Shown: positions 26,052 to 35,968, numbered from the stretch's first letter. The stretch: 64,000 bases of DNA from Mycobacterium kyogaense (GCF_003254575.1 NZ_QJUA01000007.1:109259-173258), one strand, 5' to 3'. Notes: generated by a model not told the origin, from the sequence alone. Made by a program: numbers and translations.

Positions 26052-26588
26052 GTGCAGCAAGGGCGGACGAGGGCGGAGCGCAAAGCCGCGACCGCGGCGA
26101 AAATCCTGGCAGCAGCGCAAGAAGAGTTCGGTGCGCACGGGGAAGACGGCGCGACGATCCGCGGCATCGCCCGGCGGGCAGGCGTCGACCCCTCACTGGT
26201 GCTGCAGCACTACGGATCGAAACAGGCACTGTTCACGCTGGCGGTGCAACCCGCCGCCGACCTGACCGGTGACGACATCCCCGGCCATCTCGCCGAGGTC
26301 CTGCAGACCAGACTGCGCGAGTTACCGGCTCCCACAAAAGCACTCGTGCGTTCGATGCTGACCTCACCGGAAGCGGCCGCCGTGATGCGCGACTATCTGC
26401 AGGAACGCACCACTAATCTCGCCCGGGCGATGACCGGTGAAGACACCGAACTTCGAGCAGCACTGCTGGTGTCGAGCATCCTCGGCATCACGATCGCACG
26501 GCACTTCCTCGAGCTCGCGCCGTTGATCGACGTGGAGGATGCCACGGTCTCGCGGGTGGCCGACACATGGATGGGCCTGGTCAACTGA
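26052..26588 (+). CDS. TetR-family transcriptional regulator
   Basis: 178 residues. The N-terminal HTH (about residues 14-60: TAAKILAAAQEEFGAHG, then TIRGIARRAGVDPSLVLQHYGSKQALF) is a standard TetR domain with a longer C-terminal ligand-binding part. The GTG start is probably leaderless (TAGAGT six bases upstream). Its most likely targets are its own gene and the divergent SDR. Confidence 0.9.
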   Translation: MQQGRTRAERKAATAAKILAAAQEEFGAHGEDGATIRGIARRAGVDPSLVLQHYGSKQALFTLAVQPAADLTGDDIPGHLAEVLQTRLRELPAPTKALVRSMLTSPEAAAVMRDYLQERTTNLARAMTGEDTELRAALLVSSILGITIARHFLELAPLIDVEDATVSRVADTWMGLVN

Positions 26589-26603
26589 CCGGCAACCCGG
26601 CGT

Positions 26604-27176
26604 TCACTCCAACGGGCTGGTACGCGAACCGATCTTGTCGGTGTCCTCGAAAGGGACCCGAGTCGCGTTGAGGAACAGACTGAGCAAGCTGAACCACGCG
26701 ATGGTGGCGATGTAGCGCCGCGTGGTCGTCGGCCCGAAACCATCCAGGAGCCGCTGCAGAGTCGCATCGGTCAACGTTGCGCGCGTCAGCATCTCGTCGG
26801 TTGCGGTGGTCAGCAGCAGCCACTCGTCACGCAGTCCACTCACCGGTCCGTCAGCGGCGATCCGCTCGATCTCCTCCGCGGTCAACCCGGCGTTGCGAGC
26901 CATCTGCTCGTTGGCTTGCCACTCGTAAGGCACGTCGAGCACGGCGGCCGCCCGCAAGATGATCACTTCCCGGTGCTGGGCGTCGATGTCGTCTGCACCG
27001 AAGATCGCGCGCACCATTCCGATCAACGCGGGCAGGAAGTCACCGGTGCCGGCGAACATCTTCACGACGTTGAGCGCTCTGTCGGAGTCGTAGCCCTCCC
27101 CGAGCGCTTCACGCAGCTCGGTTTCATCAGGCAGAGGAACGCTGACCTGCGAAGAATATGCGGTGGGCTTGGCCAT
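26604..27176 (-). CDS. Carboxymuconolactone decarboxylase/AhpD-like protein
   Basis: 190-residue helical protein of the CMD fold. The region VPYEWQANEQMARNAG corresponds to the usual YEWxxHxxxA helix, but Asn replaces the expected His and no CxxC redox pair is present. Peroxidase activity through a thiol pair is therefore unlikely. GGAAGGAG lies 6 bases before the ATG. The stop lies 15 bases from the convergent TetR stop. Confidence 0.78.
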   Translation of the reverse strand: MAKPTAYSSQVSVPLPDETELREALGEGYDSDRALNVVKMFAGTGDFLPALIGMVRAIFGADDIDAQHREVIILRAAAVLDVPYEWQANEQMARNAGLTAEEIERIAADGPVSGLRDEWLLLTTATDEMLTRATLTDATLQRLLDGFGPTTTRRYIATIAWFSLLSLFLNATRVPFEDTDKIGSRTSPLE

Positions 27177-27238
27177 GAAATCTCCTTCCGTCTGACCCGT
27201 CGAACGCCTCCGGGTCGCCTCCGCATCCCGGGCTCGGA

Positions 27239-27679
27239 CTACACCTGTGCGGCAATGGTTTCCAGTGCGGCGCGGATCTGCTCGGGGATCGGTACCGCCC
27301 GGCGCTCTTCACGGTCGACGAACACGTGCACGAAGCGTCCGTGGGCAAGCGCCGCTGAGTCGTCGGCGCCGAAGATCGCCACGCCCCAGGTCACCGATCG
27401 CCGGGACATCGCGTCGACACGCAGGCCGGCGCGCAGCTGGTCTGGGTAGGCAGCTGGGGCACGGTAGGTGCACGATGACTCCACCACCAGCGCGATGACC
27501 GGTGAGGTGTGGATGTCGAGACCACCCTCGGTGATCAGGAAGTGATTGGCGACGGTGTCGAAATAGCTGTAGTAGGTGACGTTGTTGACGTGGCCGTAGA
27601 CGTCGTTGTCCATCCACCGGGTGGTGATGGGCAGGACGTAGCCGTAGCCGTCGATGACCTCGGGCTCGCGATCAGGCAT
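27239..27679 (-). CDS. Acyl-CoA thioesterase, 4HBT hot-dog fold
   Basis: 146 residues. The catalytic region [22 protein letters not shown] has the Asp of 4-hydroxybenzoyl-CoA-type thioesterases and the long central helix following it. It hydrolyses an acyl- or aroyl-CoA in the cytoplasm. The start lies 8 bases inside the end of the transhydrogenase gene, which places it in one leftward operon with that gene and the EamA exporter. Confidence 0.87.
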   Translation of the reverse strand: MPDREPEVIDGYGYVLPITTRWMDNDVYGHVNNVTYYSYFDTVANHFLITEGGLDIHTSPVIALVVESSCTYRAPAAYPDQLRAGLRVDAMSRRSVTWGVAIFGADDSAALAHGRFVHVFVDREERRAVPIPEQIRAALETIAAQV

Positions 27680-28982
27680 AGCTCAGCGCACCGCGAAAGA
27701 TGGTGGCCAGCAACGCTTCATCGACGTCGATCGGCGCATTGCCGAGCAGCCGCTGCTGCGGGAACGCGCCGGCGGCAAGGGCAGTCACGTCAGCGTCGGT
27801 GTAGCCGACGTCGGCGAGCCCGGCCGGCATCCCGACCGCCTCCATGATGCCGACGAGATGGCCGGCGAGGACTTCCCCCGCGTCGGCATGGACGGCGCTC
27901 GAGACGTCGGCACCGAGGTGCCCGGCGGCGGCGAGGTGGCGTTCCGGGTCCGCCGCGGCGGTGACGCGGAACGCAGCGGGCGCGTTGAGGATCACCGACA
28001 TGCCATGTGGCACAAGCGGTTTGTCGTCGGGATATCCGGAGGGGCGGAATTCGCGAACCTGTCCCGCCACGGCGTAGGCCATCGCGTGCGGAATGTGCAC
28101 ACCGGCGTTGCCGAACGCGATGCCGGCCAGCGTCGCCGCCCACATCGTCTGCTCGCGGGCCTCGCGGTCCGAGGAGTCTGTCACCGCACGCACCAGGTAG
28201 CGGCCGAGCAGAGCGAGGGCTTCGCGGCTGCCCAGGTCGCTCCACGGGTTGGCGCCCTGGCTCATCGGTCGGGCGCTGACCCGCGCCGGCGCCGCCCGCC
28301 GGGTGAACGGCCTTGCGGTGTAGGACTCCAGCGCGTGGGAGAGCACGTCCAACCCACTGCAGGCGACGACCTCGCCGGGCAGGGTGTCGGTGCTGTCGGG
28401 GTCGACGAGCGCCTCCGACGGCCGCAGCGCCGGGCTGGCGATGCCTGTCTTGGCGTGCAGCTCGAGGAGATCGAAAATCGCGATACCGGTGACCTCGCTG
28501 CCGGTGCCTGATGTCGTCGGGCAGGCGATGTGCGGCGCCAGCGGTCCGGGTACCGGTCGACCCTCTCCGACGGGCGCGTTGACGTAGGCAGCGAAATCGG
28601 CGGGGTGGGTGGCGTAGAGGTTGGCGGCCTTGGCCGTGTCGATGACCGATCCACCGCCGACCGACACATAACCGTCCGGGCGCGCGTCGGTGGCGAAAGC
28701 TGCTGCCGCACGGAAGGATTCATCGGTGGGTTCGACGGCGACCTCGGCATAGGTGACGACGTCGAGTCCGGCGTCGCGCAGCGCGCGCTGTGCGTTGTCG
28801 AACAGCTCCAGCCGGGCGACCGACGGATCGGTGAACAGCGCGACGCGACGCATCCCCAGCGCAGCCGCCCGGTCCCCCACCTCGCCGATACAGCCACGAC
28901 CGAACGTGATGCGGGAGGCGTCGACGGTGAACGCGGTGTCGAATCCGGGGTCGAGGCCCGCCTCGTGCTGGCAACAGCTCAT
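27672..28982 (-). CDS. Iron-containing alcohol dehydrogenase, hydroxyacid-oxoacid transhydrogenase type
   Basis: 436 residues, resembling ADHFE1-like hydroxyacid-oxoacid transhydrogenase, which couples oxidation of 4-hydroxybutyrate to reduction of 2-oxoglutarate. Present are the NAD-binding [24 protein letters not shown], and metal ligands in [27 protein letters not shown] and LVPHGMSV. The unusual length and the N-terminal Cys pair (MSCCQHE) fit this subgroup. The ATG overlaps the upstream EamA stop by 4 bases. Confidence 0.85.
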   Translation of the reverse strand: MSCCQHEAGLDPGFDTAFTVDASRITFGRGCIGEVGDRAAALGMRRVALFTDPSVARLELFDNAQRALRDAGLDVVTYAEVAVEPTDESFRAAAAFATDARPDGYVSVGGGSVIDTAKAANLYATHPADFAAYVNAPVGEGRPVPGPLAPHIACPTTSGTGSEVTGIAIFDLLELHAKTGIASPALRPSEALVDPDSTDTLPGEVVACSGLDVLSHALESYTARPFTRRAAPARVSARPMSQGANPWSDLGSREALALLGRYLVRAVTDSSDREAREQTMWAATLAGIAFGNAGVHIPHAMAYAVAGQVREFRPSGYPDDKPLVPHGMSVILNAPAAFRVTAAADPERHLAAAGHLGADVSSAVHADAGEVLAGHLVGIMEAVGMPAGLADVGYTDADVTALAAGAFPQQRLLGNAPIDVDEALLATIFRGALSYA

Positions 28983-29878
28983 GGCTCGATTGTGCCGTCG
29001 TCACCGCCGCCGCGGCGGGCGGCCCGGGCACTGACCGCCAGGGCCGCCATCACCGCGCCGATGCCCGCGGCCTCGGCGACGGTGGGCCGCTGGGCGAGAG
29101 CCACGGCGCCGACGACGGCGGCGGTTGCGGGCAGCAACGCCAGCAGCAGCGCGAACCGCGCCCTGCCGATCGTCGCGAGCACCGGCTGATCCAGCGCGTA
29201 GGGAATGGCACTGGAGAGCAGCCCGATGCCCGCGCCCCACAGCCAGGTCCGCGGTTCGGCGAGCACGGACGCGTCGACAGCGGCTTGCATCGCGAGCAGC
29301 ACCGGCGCACTGACCGCCGCGGCAACCGCCATACCCACGGCCAGTGAGTCGAGCCCGGTCCCCGCGTCGGCGACCCGTTTGCCGAGCACGATGTAGCCCG
29401 CCCACAGCGCGGCGGCGAGCAGCGCGAACGCCACGCCCACGGCGTCGACGTCGGCCTGCACTCCGGCCAGCAGGTAGACCCCCGCACCGACCAGTCCCAC
29501 AGCCGCGTAGTCGAGGGGCCGGCGCGACCCGAGCACCGCGACCGCCACCGGACCGGTGAACTCGATCGCGACGGCAGTGCCCAGCGGAATCCGGGCGATC
29601 GACTCGTAAAACGCGATGTTCATCGCCAACGTGACGGCGCCGAACGCCGCAGCCGCGCCGACACCCCGCCGGGTCCAGCGCCGTCTCCCCCGCCTGTTCC
29701 AGGGCCGTCGCCACGCGAGCAACACCACCGCGGCGCCCATCGCGCGCAGCCACGCCACCGTCGCCGGCTCCGTCGTCGCGAACAGCCAGACGCCGATCGC
29801 CGCGCCGACGTACTGAGACACCGCACCGACGACGAAGAACAGCGGCACCGACCACGGGGGGATCGCACGGACGGGCAC
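28979..29878 (-). CDS. EamA-family transporter (RhtA-like exporter)
   Basis: 299 residues with ten hydrophobic segments in two EamA repeats, beginning [19 protein letters not shown] and with the second repeat starting near [15 protein letters not shown]. RhtA-like members export amino acids or related metabolites. The GTG at 29878 is taken as start because it places the first membrane helix correctly; a start about ten codons upstream is possible. The stop overlaps the transhydrogenase ATG. Confidence 0.82.
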   Translation of the reverse strand: MPVRAIPPWSVPLFFVVGAVSQYVGAAIGVWLFATTEPATVAWLRAMGAAVVLLAWRRPWNRRGRRRWTRRGVGAAAAFGAVTLAMNIAFYESIARIPLGTAVAIEFTGPVAVAVLGSRRPLDYAAVGLVGAGVYLLAGVQADVDAVGVAFALLAAALWAGYIVLGKRVADAGTGLDSLAVGMAVAAAVSAPVLLAMQAAVDASVLAEPRTWLWGAGIGLLSSAIPYALDQPVLATIGRARFALLLALLPATAAVVGAVALAQRPTVAEAAGIGAVMAALAVSARAARRGGGDDGTIEP

Positions 29879-29910
29879 GGGTGCGAGTACAGCAGAGTCA
29901 GTGCTCGACG

Positions 29911-30345
29911 TCAGGGCTCGACCAAGTCCTTGAGCCGGCGCAGTGTCTCGCCCATCGTGCGACTCACCTGGCTCGCGGCGACACGGTCGGCGATCAATCC
30001 GAGCAGCCCACCGGGCGCCTCGTAGGCGAGTCGGAAGCTCACCTTGGTGCGGCCGTCTCCGGCGTCGCGCATCCGGAAGCGGCCCCGCAGCGTGATCCCG
30101 GTGATGCCGATCCAGGCGAGGTCGCGCGGCTCGTCGAACTCGGACACCTCGATCACGCCGCCGATGGGCACCGAGCCGACCTTCCAGTGCACGGTGTAGC
30201 GCGCGCCCACCCCGGCGGGGGTGTCGGTGACGATCTCCCAGCGCTCCAGGTTGGCCATGAACTCGGGATAGCACCCGGGGTCACTGATGTGTTTCCACAC
30301 CAGGTGGGGTTCGACGTTGACGACGATGCTGCGCGAGAGTCGCAT
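29911..30345 (-). CDS. SRPBCC (START-like) family protein
   Basis: 144 residues of the helix-grip fold, with the first strand MRLSRSIVVNVEPHLVWKHI and the final long helix (SQVSRTMGETLRRLKDLV). These proteins bind lipids or polyketides in a central cavity. It starts 8 bases after the end of the acyltransferase gene, suggesting a shared transcript and perhaps a lipid-related role (inference). Confidence 0.82.
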   Translation of the reverse strand: MRLSRSIVVNVEPHLVWKHISDPGCYPEFMANLERWEIVTDTPAGVGARYTVHWKVGSVPIGGVIEVSEFDEPRDLAWIGITGITLRGRFRMRDAGDGRTKVSFRLAYEAPGGLLGLIADRVAASQVSRTMGETLRRLKDLVEP

Positions 30346-30353
30346 GGCTCCCC

Positions 30354-31220
30354 CTATCCGATCACCGGGAAGCGCCGTTCGGCGCCGAGGCGGTCCACCG
30401 CACCCTGCAGGCTGGCGAGCACTTTGTCGTTGATGACGTCGTCGTCGGCGTTGGCGATGTCGGCGGCGTCGATGGGTTCCTGGACCTCGATGACGACCTT
30501 GGTCGGCAGCGGCAGCCGCGGGATGAAGTCGCTGACCGTCAGCCCCCATGGCGGGGCGAACAGGATCGGCACGCTCTTGAGCCGGGCCAGCTTGTCGACC
30601 ATCAGCAACTTGGCCAGCCACTGACCGCGGTCGAGGAACAGCGCGGCCTCCTGGCCGCCGACGCTGGCGATCGGGACGATCGGCACTCCTGCTTCACGAG
30701 CGAGTTTGACGTAGCCCTTGCGGCCGCCGAAGTCGACGTCGTGGCGTTCCCACGACGGCCGGAACACCTCGTAGTCACCGCCGGGGTACACTAGCAGCGC
30801 CGCGCCCGATGCCAAGGCGAGCGTCGCGTTGTCGTGGTTGGCGGCGACGGTGCCGAACTTGCGCAGCGATCCCAGCCCGGGCATGGAGACCACCAGGTTG
30901 TGCGCCAGTTGGTAGAACGGTCGCTCGACACCGAAGTACGAGCAGAACGCCAACGTGAACACGAACGTGTCCGGGGGCAGATTGCCGCCGCTGTGGTTGC
31001 CGACCATCAGCACGGGGCCGTTGGCGGGGATGCGATCCAACCCGCGGACGTCGGCGCGGAAGTACAGCGACGCCAGCAACCACAGTCCCGGCAGTTGCTC
31101 GAGGATGTAGTCGGCGTCGCGCTGATCGAGGTCGGCCTTGGGTACGCGCGCCGAGATTTCGTGCTTGACCCATTCCAACGCATCACCCAGCCCAGGCATG
31201 GCAGTGATATTGACCACCAT
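30354..31220 (-). CDS. PlsC-like lysophospholipid/glycerol acyltransferase
   Basis: 288 residues from the ATG at 31220. The acyltransferase signature NHSGGNLPPD provides the HxxxxD-type catalytic motif in a form common to mycobacterial proteins, and the acceptor-binding block is LLVYPGGDYEVFRP. An ATG at 31271 would extend it by 17 residues but leaves only 10 bases to the divergent thioesterase start, so the shorter form is preferred. Membrane-associated phospholipid or triacylglycerol synthesis is the expected area. Confidence 0.83.
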   Translation of the reverse strand: MVVNITAMPGLGDALEWVKHEISARVPKADLDQRDADYILEQLPGLWLLASLYFRADVRGLDRIPANGPVLMVGNHSGGNLPPDTFVFTLAFCSYFGVERPFYQLAHNLVVSMPGLGSLRKFGTVAANHDNATLALASGAALLVYPGGDYEVFRPSWERHDVDFGGRKGYVKLAREAGVPIVPIASVGGQEAALFLDRGQWLAKLLMVDKLARLKSVPILFAPPWGLTVSDFIPRLPLPTKVVIEVQEPIDAADIANADDDVINDKVLASLQGAVDRLGAERRFPVIG

Positions 31221-31281
31221 CGGCTCGGAGTAAACCTGCAGCGCCGCGGCGGCCACGCACCCGTCGGGCATTATCTGCGGC

Positions 31282-32112
31282 GTGCCCTCCTCCCTTGCCG
31301 ACGTGCTCGCCTCGCTGGACCTGACGCGCCTCGATTCGCGCTCGTTCAGCGGGGAGCAGCTTCCGGCGCCCGCCAATCACATCCTCGGCGGGCACATCTC
31401 CGCGCAGGCGCTGTTGGCGGCGAGCCTGACCGCACCCGACCGCGCTCCGCACAGCGTGCACACGTACTTCCTCCGGCCGGGTGACGCCCGCCGGCCGGTC
31501 CGGTTCGACGTCGTCGACCTCCAGGAGGGCCGCACGTTCTCGGCGCGCCGGGTGACGGCCCGCCAGGACGACCAGATCCTGCTCGAGGCGATGTCGTCGT
31601 TCACCGCGCTGGTTCCGGGGGCGGAAGCCGGTGGATATCAGCCCACCTGCCCGCAGGCGCCCGCACCGGAGTCATTGCCGGTGGTCGCTCCGCACCTCGC
31701 GGAGTCTTCGGAGGCGACGGCCGGGCAGTGGGCCAGCCTGCGATGGTTCGAGCGGCGCATCGTCGAGGAGGAGTCGGTGCCGCCGGCGCGCAGCCTCATC
31801 TGGTGGCGGCCCGACGGCGAGCTGCCGGAGCACGACCCGGCGCGGACGGCGGCGCTGGTCGCCTATCTGTCGGCGGTGACGCTGACCGAGCCGGTGTATC
31901 GCGCCCGCGGCCGGATCGGCACGTCCCTGCAGCGCGACCACTCGGTGTGGTTCCACGCCCCGGCGGACCTGTCCGACTGGCTGCTCTACGACCAGAGCTC
32001 GCCGAGCAGCACCGAGGCGCTGGCGCTCGGCAGCGGCTCGATGTTCAACCGTGACGGCACGCTGGTGTGCACCGTGCGACAGGAGCTGTATTTCGCCCCG
32101 CCACGAGGCTGA
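31282..32112 (+). CDS. Acyl-CoA thioesterase II (TesB-like)
   Basis: 276 residues comprising a double hot-dog fold. The first domain begins with the pattern FSGEQLPAPANHILGGHISAQ and VHTYFLRPGD; the second has RDHSVWFHAPADLSDWLLYD, where the Asp of the TesB catalytic triad lies, and ends in SMFNRDGTLVCTVRQEL. It cleaves medium- or long-chain acyl-CoA. Divergent from the acyltransferase and 43 bases before the FNT gene. Confidence 0.88.
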   Translation: MPSSLADVLASLDLTRLDSRSFSGEQLPAPANHILGGHISAQALLAASLTAPDRAPHSVHTYFLRPGDARRPVRFDVVDLQEGRTFSARRVTARQDDQILLEAMSSFTALVPGAEAGGYQPTCPQAPAPESLPVVAPHLAESSEATAGQWASLRWFERRIVEEESVPPARSLIWWRPDGELPEHDPARTAALVAYLSAVTLTEPVYRARGRIGTSLQRDHSVWFHAPADLSDWLLYDQSSPSSTEALALGSGSMFNRDGTLVCTVRQELYFAPPRG

Positions 32113-32155
32113 CACTGGAGCGTCTCGGCGGGCCGGGACTGGGTATCCCCGCGCG

Positions 32156-32992
32156 ATGGACACCACTGCCCGGCAACGTGAACTCGGCGATTCCGACAGC
32201 CCGATCGAGGACGCTCTCGAGCAGGCATTCAACAGAATGGTCGACGAGGGCACCCAGCGTCTGCACCGCAGTCCGCGAGAAGTGCTGGTCACCGGGTTCT
32301 TCGGCGGCACCGAGGTCGCGATGGGCGTGCTGGCCTACCTGTCGGTGTTGCTCGCCACCGGAAACCCCCTGCTGGCGGGCCTGGCATTCTCCGTCGGTTT
32401 CCTCGCGTTGCTGCTGGGCCGCAGCGAGCTGTTCACCGAAGGCTTCCTCGTGCCGGTCACCACGGTGGTCGCCAAACGGGCAAGCGTCGCGCAGCTGCTG
32501 AAGCTGTGGGCAGGCACGCTGGCGGCCAACCTCGTCGGCGGCTGGCTGATCATGTGGCTGGTGATGGCGGCGTTCCCGAAGCTGCACGAGCAGACGATCG
32601 AATCGGCGAAGCACTTCGTCGAGGCGCCGCTGAACGCAGAGAGCATCGCGCTCGCGCTGCTGGGCGGCATGGTGATCACGCTGATGACGCGCATGCAGCA
32701 CGGCACCGATTCGATGCCGGCCAAGATCGCCGCGGCGGTCGCCGGCGCGTTCCTGCTGGCCGGTCTGCAGCTGTTCCACTCGATCCTGGATTCGCTGCTG
32801 ATCTTCGGGGCGCTGATCGCCGGAGGCACGTCGTTCGGCTACCTGGACTGGCTGTCGTGGTTCGGCTACACGGTGGTCGGCAACATCGTGGGCGGGCTGG
32901 CGCTGGTCACGCTGCTGCGCCTGATCCGCAGCAAGGATCGCCTGAAAGAGGAACGCCGCGAGGCCGAGTCGCCGGCGGGTGAGGAACGCTAG
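32156..32992 (+). CDS. Formate/nitrite transporter family channel
   Basis: 278 residues, six membrane helices, FNT fold (GFFGGTEVAMGVLAYLS in helix 1, LGRSELFTEGFLVPV, and GGTSFGYLDWLSWFGYTVVGN near the end). It has a soluble acidic N-terminus and a highly charged C-terminal tail (KDRLKEERREAESPAGEER). The longer N-terminus resembles the FNT subgroup typified by YfdC. Small monovalent anion transport is expected. Its stop overlaps the convergent amidase stop by 4 bases. Confidence 0.85.
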   Translation: MDTTARQRELGDSDSPIEDALEQAFNRMVDEGTQRLHRSPREVLVTGFFGGTEVAMGVLAYLSVLLATGNPLLAGLAFSVGFLALLLGRSELFTEGFLVPVTTVVAKRASVAQLLKLWAGTLAANLVGGWLIMWLVMAAFPKLHEQTIESAKHFVEAPLNAESIALALLGGMVITLMTRMQHGTDSMPAKIAAAVAGAFLLAGLQLFHSILDSLLIFGALIAGGTSFGYLDWLSWFGYTVVGNIVGGLALVTLLRLIRSKDRLKEERREAESPAGEER

Positions 32993-34452
32993 ACCGGGGC
33001 CACCCGATCGAACCAGGGCGCGGCCCGCTCCAGCTGGGCGGCGAGGCGGAGCAGAAGAGACTCCCCGGCCAGCGGAGCCACGAACTGGACGCCGAGCGGG
33101 AGCCCGCCTGCGGTCCAGTGAAGCGGCACCGACATGGCCGGGCGGCCGGTCAGGTTCGCCAGCTGGGTGTACGGGACCCAGCCCAGGTTGTCGTCGACCA
33201 TGTCGTCGACGATCTTGGTGAATCGCAGCATCTTCGCGGTCCGGGTCTTGAGCAGCACGTCGGCGCCGCGCGCCAGCGCAGCCGGCAGGTCGAAGGCGCC
33301 GATCACCGGCGGTGGGCTGGCCAGCGTCGGCGTCAACAGCAGATCGTGCGTGGTGAAGAAGTCGGTGAGCCGACGGGTGTGTTCGTGGCGGCGGGCCACG
33401 GCGTCGACGTAGTCGACGGCGCTGGTCGCCCGGCCCAGCGCCGCCATGATCAACGTGTCCCGTTCGAAGGATGCGTCACCCGCGCCGGTCAACCTCTTGG
33501 TCTCGTCGACTTCGTAGGCCAGAGAGACGAGCCAGGTCAGCAGGAAGTCGCGGGCCAGGGCGGCGTCGTCGAACGGCGCCTCCGGCAGCTCCTCCACCTG
33601 GTGGCCGAGTCCGGTCAACACCCGCGCGGCGTTCTCGACGGCGGCGTAGGCCTCCGGGTCCGGAGACGGGGTGATCGAGGACGGCACGCGGAACCCGATC
33701 CGCAGGGGCGCGGGGTCTGCGTCGAGGACCGAGGTGAACGGCTCTGCGGGAATCGCGGGCGAGTACGGGGCGCCGGGTTCGCCGCCGCGCAGTACGTCGA
33801 GCATCGTGGCGGTGTCGCGCACCGATCGGGAGACGACGCCGTTGACCGCGGCGCCGTGCATGGGTTCCCCGGCACCCGGACCTGACGGGACGAGGCCGCG
33901 GCCGGGCTTGAGTCCGAACAGGCCGCAGCAGCCCGCCGGGATGCGGATCGAACCGCCGCCGTCGCTGGCGCCCGCGCACGGGACGATGCCGGCGGCGACC
34001 GCGGCTGCCGATCCGCCGGACGACCCGCCGGGGCTGTGGGCGAGGTTCCATGGGTTCCGCGCCGCGCCGTTCGCGACGGGCTCGGTGATCCCCTTGGCGC
34101 CGAACTCGGGGGTGTTGGTCTTGCCGAAGATCACCAGGCCGGCATCGAGCCAGCGCTGCACCACCGTGGCGTGCTCGGCGGCGGGTCGCGATGCCAGTGC
34201 CCGCGATCCGGCACCGGTGGGCAGTCCGGCGAAGTCCTGGCCGAGGTCCTTGATCAGGAACGGCACCCCGCGCAGCGGACCGTCGGAGGGTTCTGGTGCG
34301 GGCACGTCGCGCACGATCGCGTTGATCCGCGGGTTGACGGCGCGGGCCCGTTCCCGTGCGACGGTGAGCAACTCATCGGCCGACACCTGGCCGGAAGCCA
34401 TCAGCTCGGCCAGCCCGACGGCATCGAAAGTCCGGTAGTCCGCGAAGTCCAT
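32989..34452 (-). CDS. Amidase (amidase-signature enzyme)
   Basis: 487 residues of the Ser-cisSer-Lys amidase family. The Lys is in PFLIKDLG, the cis-Ser and nucleophile lie in SPGGSSGGSAAA and GASDGGGSIRIPA, and the oxyanion loop follows. The ATG at 34452 is used; a GTG directly before it is equally possible. It hydrolyses a carboxamide in the cytoplasm; the substrate is not predictable. A SigF-type promoter for the next gene begins 45 bases beyond its start. Confidence 0.9.
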   Translation of the reverse strand: MDFADYRTFDAVGLAELMASGQVSADELLTVARERARAVNPRINAIVRDVPAPEPSDGPLRGVPFLIKDLGQDFAGLPTGAGSRALASRPAAEHATVVQRWLDAGLVIFGKTNTPEFGAKGITEPVANGAARNPWNLAHSPGGSSGGSAAAVAAGIVPCAGASDGGGSIRIPAGCCGLFGLKPGRGLVPSGPGAGEPMHGAAVNGVVSRSVRDTATMLDVLRGGEPGAPYSPAIPAEPFTSVLDADPAPLRIGFRVPSSITPSPDPEAYAAVENAARVLTGLGHQVEELPEAPFDDAALARDFLLTWLVSLAYEVDETKRLTGAGDASFERDTLIMAALGRATSAVDYVDAVARRHEHTRRLTDFFTTHDLLLTPTLASPPPVIGAFDLPAALARGADVLLKTRTAKMLRFTKIVDDMVDDNLGWVPYTQLANLTGRPAMSVPLHWTAGGLPLGVQFVAPLAGESLLLRLAAQLERAAPWFDRVAPV

Positions 34453-34496
34453 CACGCGACCGTAGCGCGCAATGGGAATGTTTCAATCGTTATCAA

Positions 34497-34522
34497 GGTT
34501 TGTCTCATTTGTCACATGGGTA
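34497..34522 (+). promoter_or_regulatory. SigF-type promoter
   Basis: GGTTT at 34497-34501 and GGGTA at 34518-34522 with a 16-base spacer, matching the mycobacterial SigF consensus in both boxes. It lies 66 bases before the ATG of the 156-residue gene and points towards it. Confidence 0.8.
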
Positions 34523-34587
34523 ACTCCAGTAACGACGCGGACCCCGTGTCACACCCCCGCCGAGAAAGTGACGAATGGATCATCGCC

Positions 34588-35058
34588 ATGAACACAATCC
34601 TGTACTTCAGCACCCAGGGTTCGATTTATGAGACACGGGCCTACACCCGGGCCGACATCGACCGTCTCGTGCACGACCGCGGACTGCAGTCGCTGAGCAG
34701 CGCTGACCATCAGTTCGACTTCTGGTTCAGCTCGTCGGCGGGACGCTGCCAGCGCCGCGTCAACCGCCACGCCACCGAATTACTCATGGCGACAACCAAT
34801 TTCACTGCCAAGAACGTGCCGCTGCTGCGAGGCGCCGTCGTCGTGGCGACCCACGACGCCGACGGTGATCTCGACGGGCTCAGTTGGCAACAGCTCGATG
34901 CCCTGTCCCAGCGCTTCCGATCGCTGACCGATCGCGACGAGCGCCACCTGACCCGGCGCATCGTTCGCGATCAGCGCCGCCGACGTCGTGCGGCCGTGCC
35001 TGCTGCCGTCCCGTCGCAGCCCGCGGGCGCACCCGTGCGGATCGCCGCCGCACACTGA
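34588..35058 (+). CDS. Hypothetical protein with basic C-terminus, likely SigF regulon
   Basis: 156 residues. The N-terminal third is beta/alpha (NTILYFSTQGSIYETRAY), then a hydrophilic helical middle, then an Arg-rich tail (RRIVRDQRRRRRAAVPAA) that could contact nucleic acid or membranes. No catalytic motif is recognisable. The ATG at 34588 is the best start after the SigF-type promoter. Expression in stationary phase or stress is inferred from that promoter. Confidence 0.65.
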   Translation: MNTILYFSTQGSIYETRAYTRADIDRLVHDRGLQSLSSADHQFDFWFSSSAGRCQRRVNRHATELLMATTNFTAKNVPLLRGAVVVATHDADGDLDGLSWQQLDALSQRFRSLTDRDERHLTRRIVRDQRRRRRAAVPAAVPSQPAGAPVRIAAAH

Positions 35059-35059
35059 G

Positions 35060-35887
35060 TCAGCCGAACTGCGCAACCCGTTCGGCCAGCCGGTCGAGAA
35101 TGCGCAGCGACTCGTCCAGCGGCTTGGTGGGCAGCAGCAGCTGAGCCTCCTCGAAGCCGAGATCGGCCACCTCCCGTAAGTACTCGGGATCGTCGGGCGC
35201 CGCGAACAACCGCAAAGGCACCGTGTGCTCGGCGCGGTCGTTGAGTTGTTCGATGCGCGAGCGAAGCACGTCGACCGGTAGCGGATTGGACAGCCATCCC
35301 GCGCGGTGGCGGGCGATGCGCGTCACCGTGGCCTTCGAGTTGCCGCCGATGAACATTGGCGGATGCGGTGAGCGCACCGGTTTGGGCCGCGCGTGAGACG
35401 GTGGGAAATCGACGTATTTCCCGTGATACTCGGCGGGCTCGGTGGTCCACAGCGCGATGATGGCCTCGATGCGTTCGTCGAGCAGTGCACCGCGGGTGGC
35501 GGGATCGGTGCCGTGATCACGCATCTCCTCGAGGTTCCATCCCGCCCCCACGCCGAACACGAACCGTCCGCCGGAGATGAGGTCGATGCTGGCCGCCTCT
35601 TTTGCGGTGATGATCGGATCACGCTGGATGAGTAGCGCGATCCCGGTCACCAGTTCGATGCTCGACGTCACTGCCGCTGCGGCGGCCAGCGTGACGAACG
35701 GATCCAGCGTCCGGTAGTAGACCGATGGCAGATCACCTCCGCCGGGGTAAGGCGTCTCTCGGCTGGCGGGAATGTGGGTGTGCTCTGCCACCGACAGCGA
35801 CGTGAAACCGCGCTCCTCGACCGCTCGGGCCAGCGACACCGTGTCGATGGCGTCGTCGTTGACAAAGGTCGCGATACCGAACTTCAT
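35060..35887 (-). CDS. Luciferase-like F420-dependent oxidoreductase (TIGR03619-like)
   Basis: 275-residue TIM-barrel oxidoreductase. It begins MKFGIATFVNDDAIDTVSLA and contains GGRFVFGVGAGWNLEEMRDHG and PPMFIGGNSK, which are typical of mycobacterial F420-dependent LLM proteins. It would transfer hydride between F420H2 and an unknown organic substrate. Only one base separates its stop from that of the convergent SigF-linked gene. Confidence 0.85.
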   Translation of the reverse strand: MKFGIATFVNDDAIDTVSLARAVEERGFTSLSVAEHTHIPASRETPYPGGGDLPSVYYRTLDPFVTLAAAAAVTSSIELVTGIALLIQRDPIITAKEAASIDLISGGRFVFGVGAGWNLEEMRDHGTDPATRGALLDERIEAIIALWTTEPAEYHGKYVDFPPSHARPKPVRSPHPPMFIGGNSKATVTRIARHRAGWLSNPLPVDVLRSRIEQLNDRAEHTVPLRLFAAPDDPEYLREVADLGFEEAQLLLPTKPLDESLRILDRLAERVAQFG

Positions 35888-35968
35888 GCGTCGAGCCTAT
35901 GCCGTGACCGGCGTTTGGGAAGGCTTGGTTTGCTGGTAGATCCTGCCGATTCTGGCTACGGTGACGCG

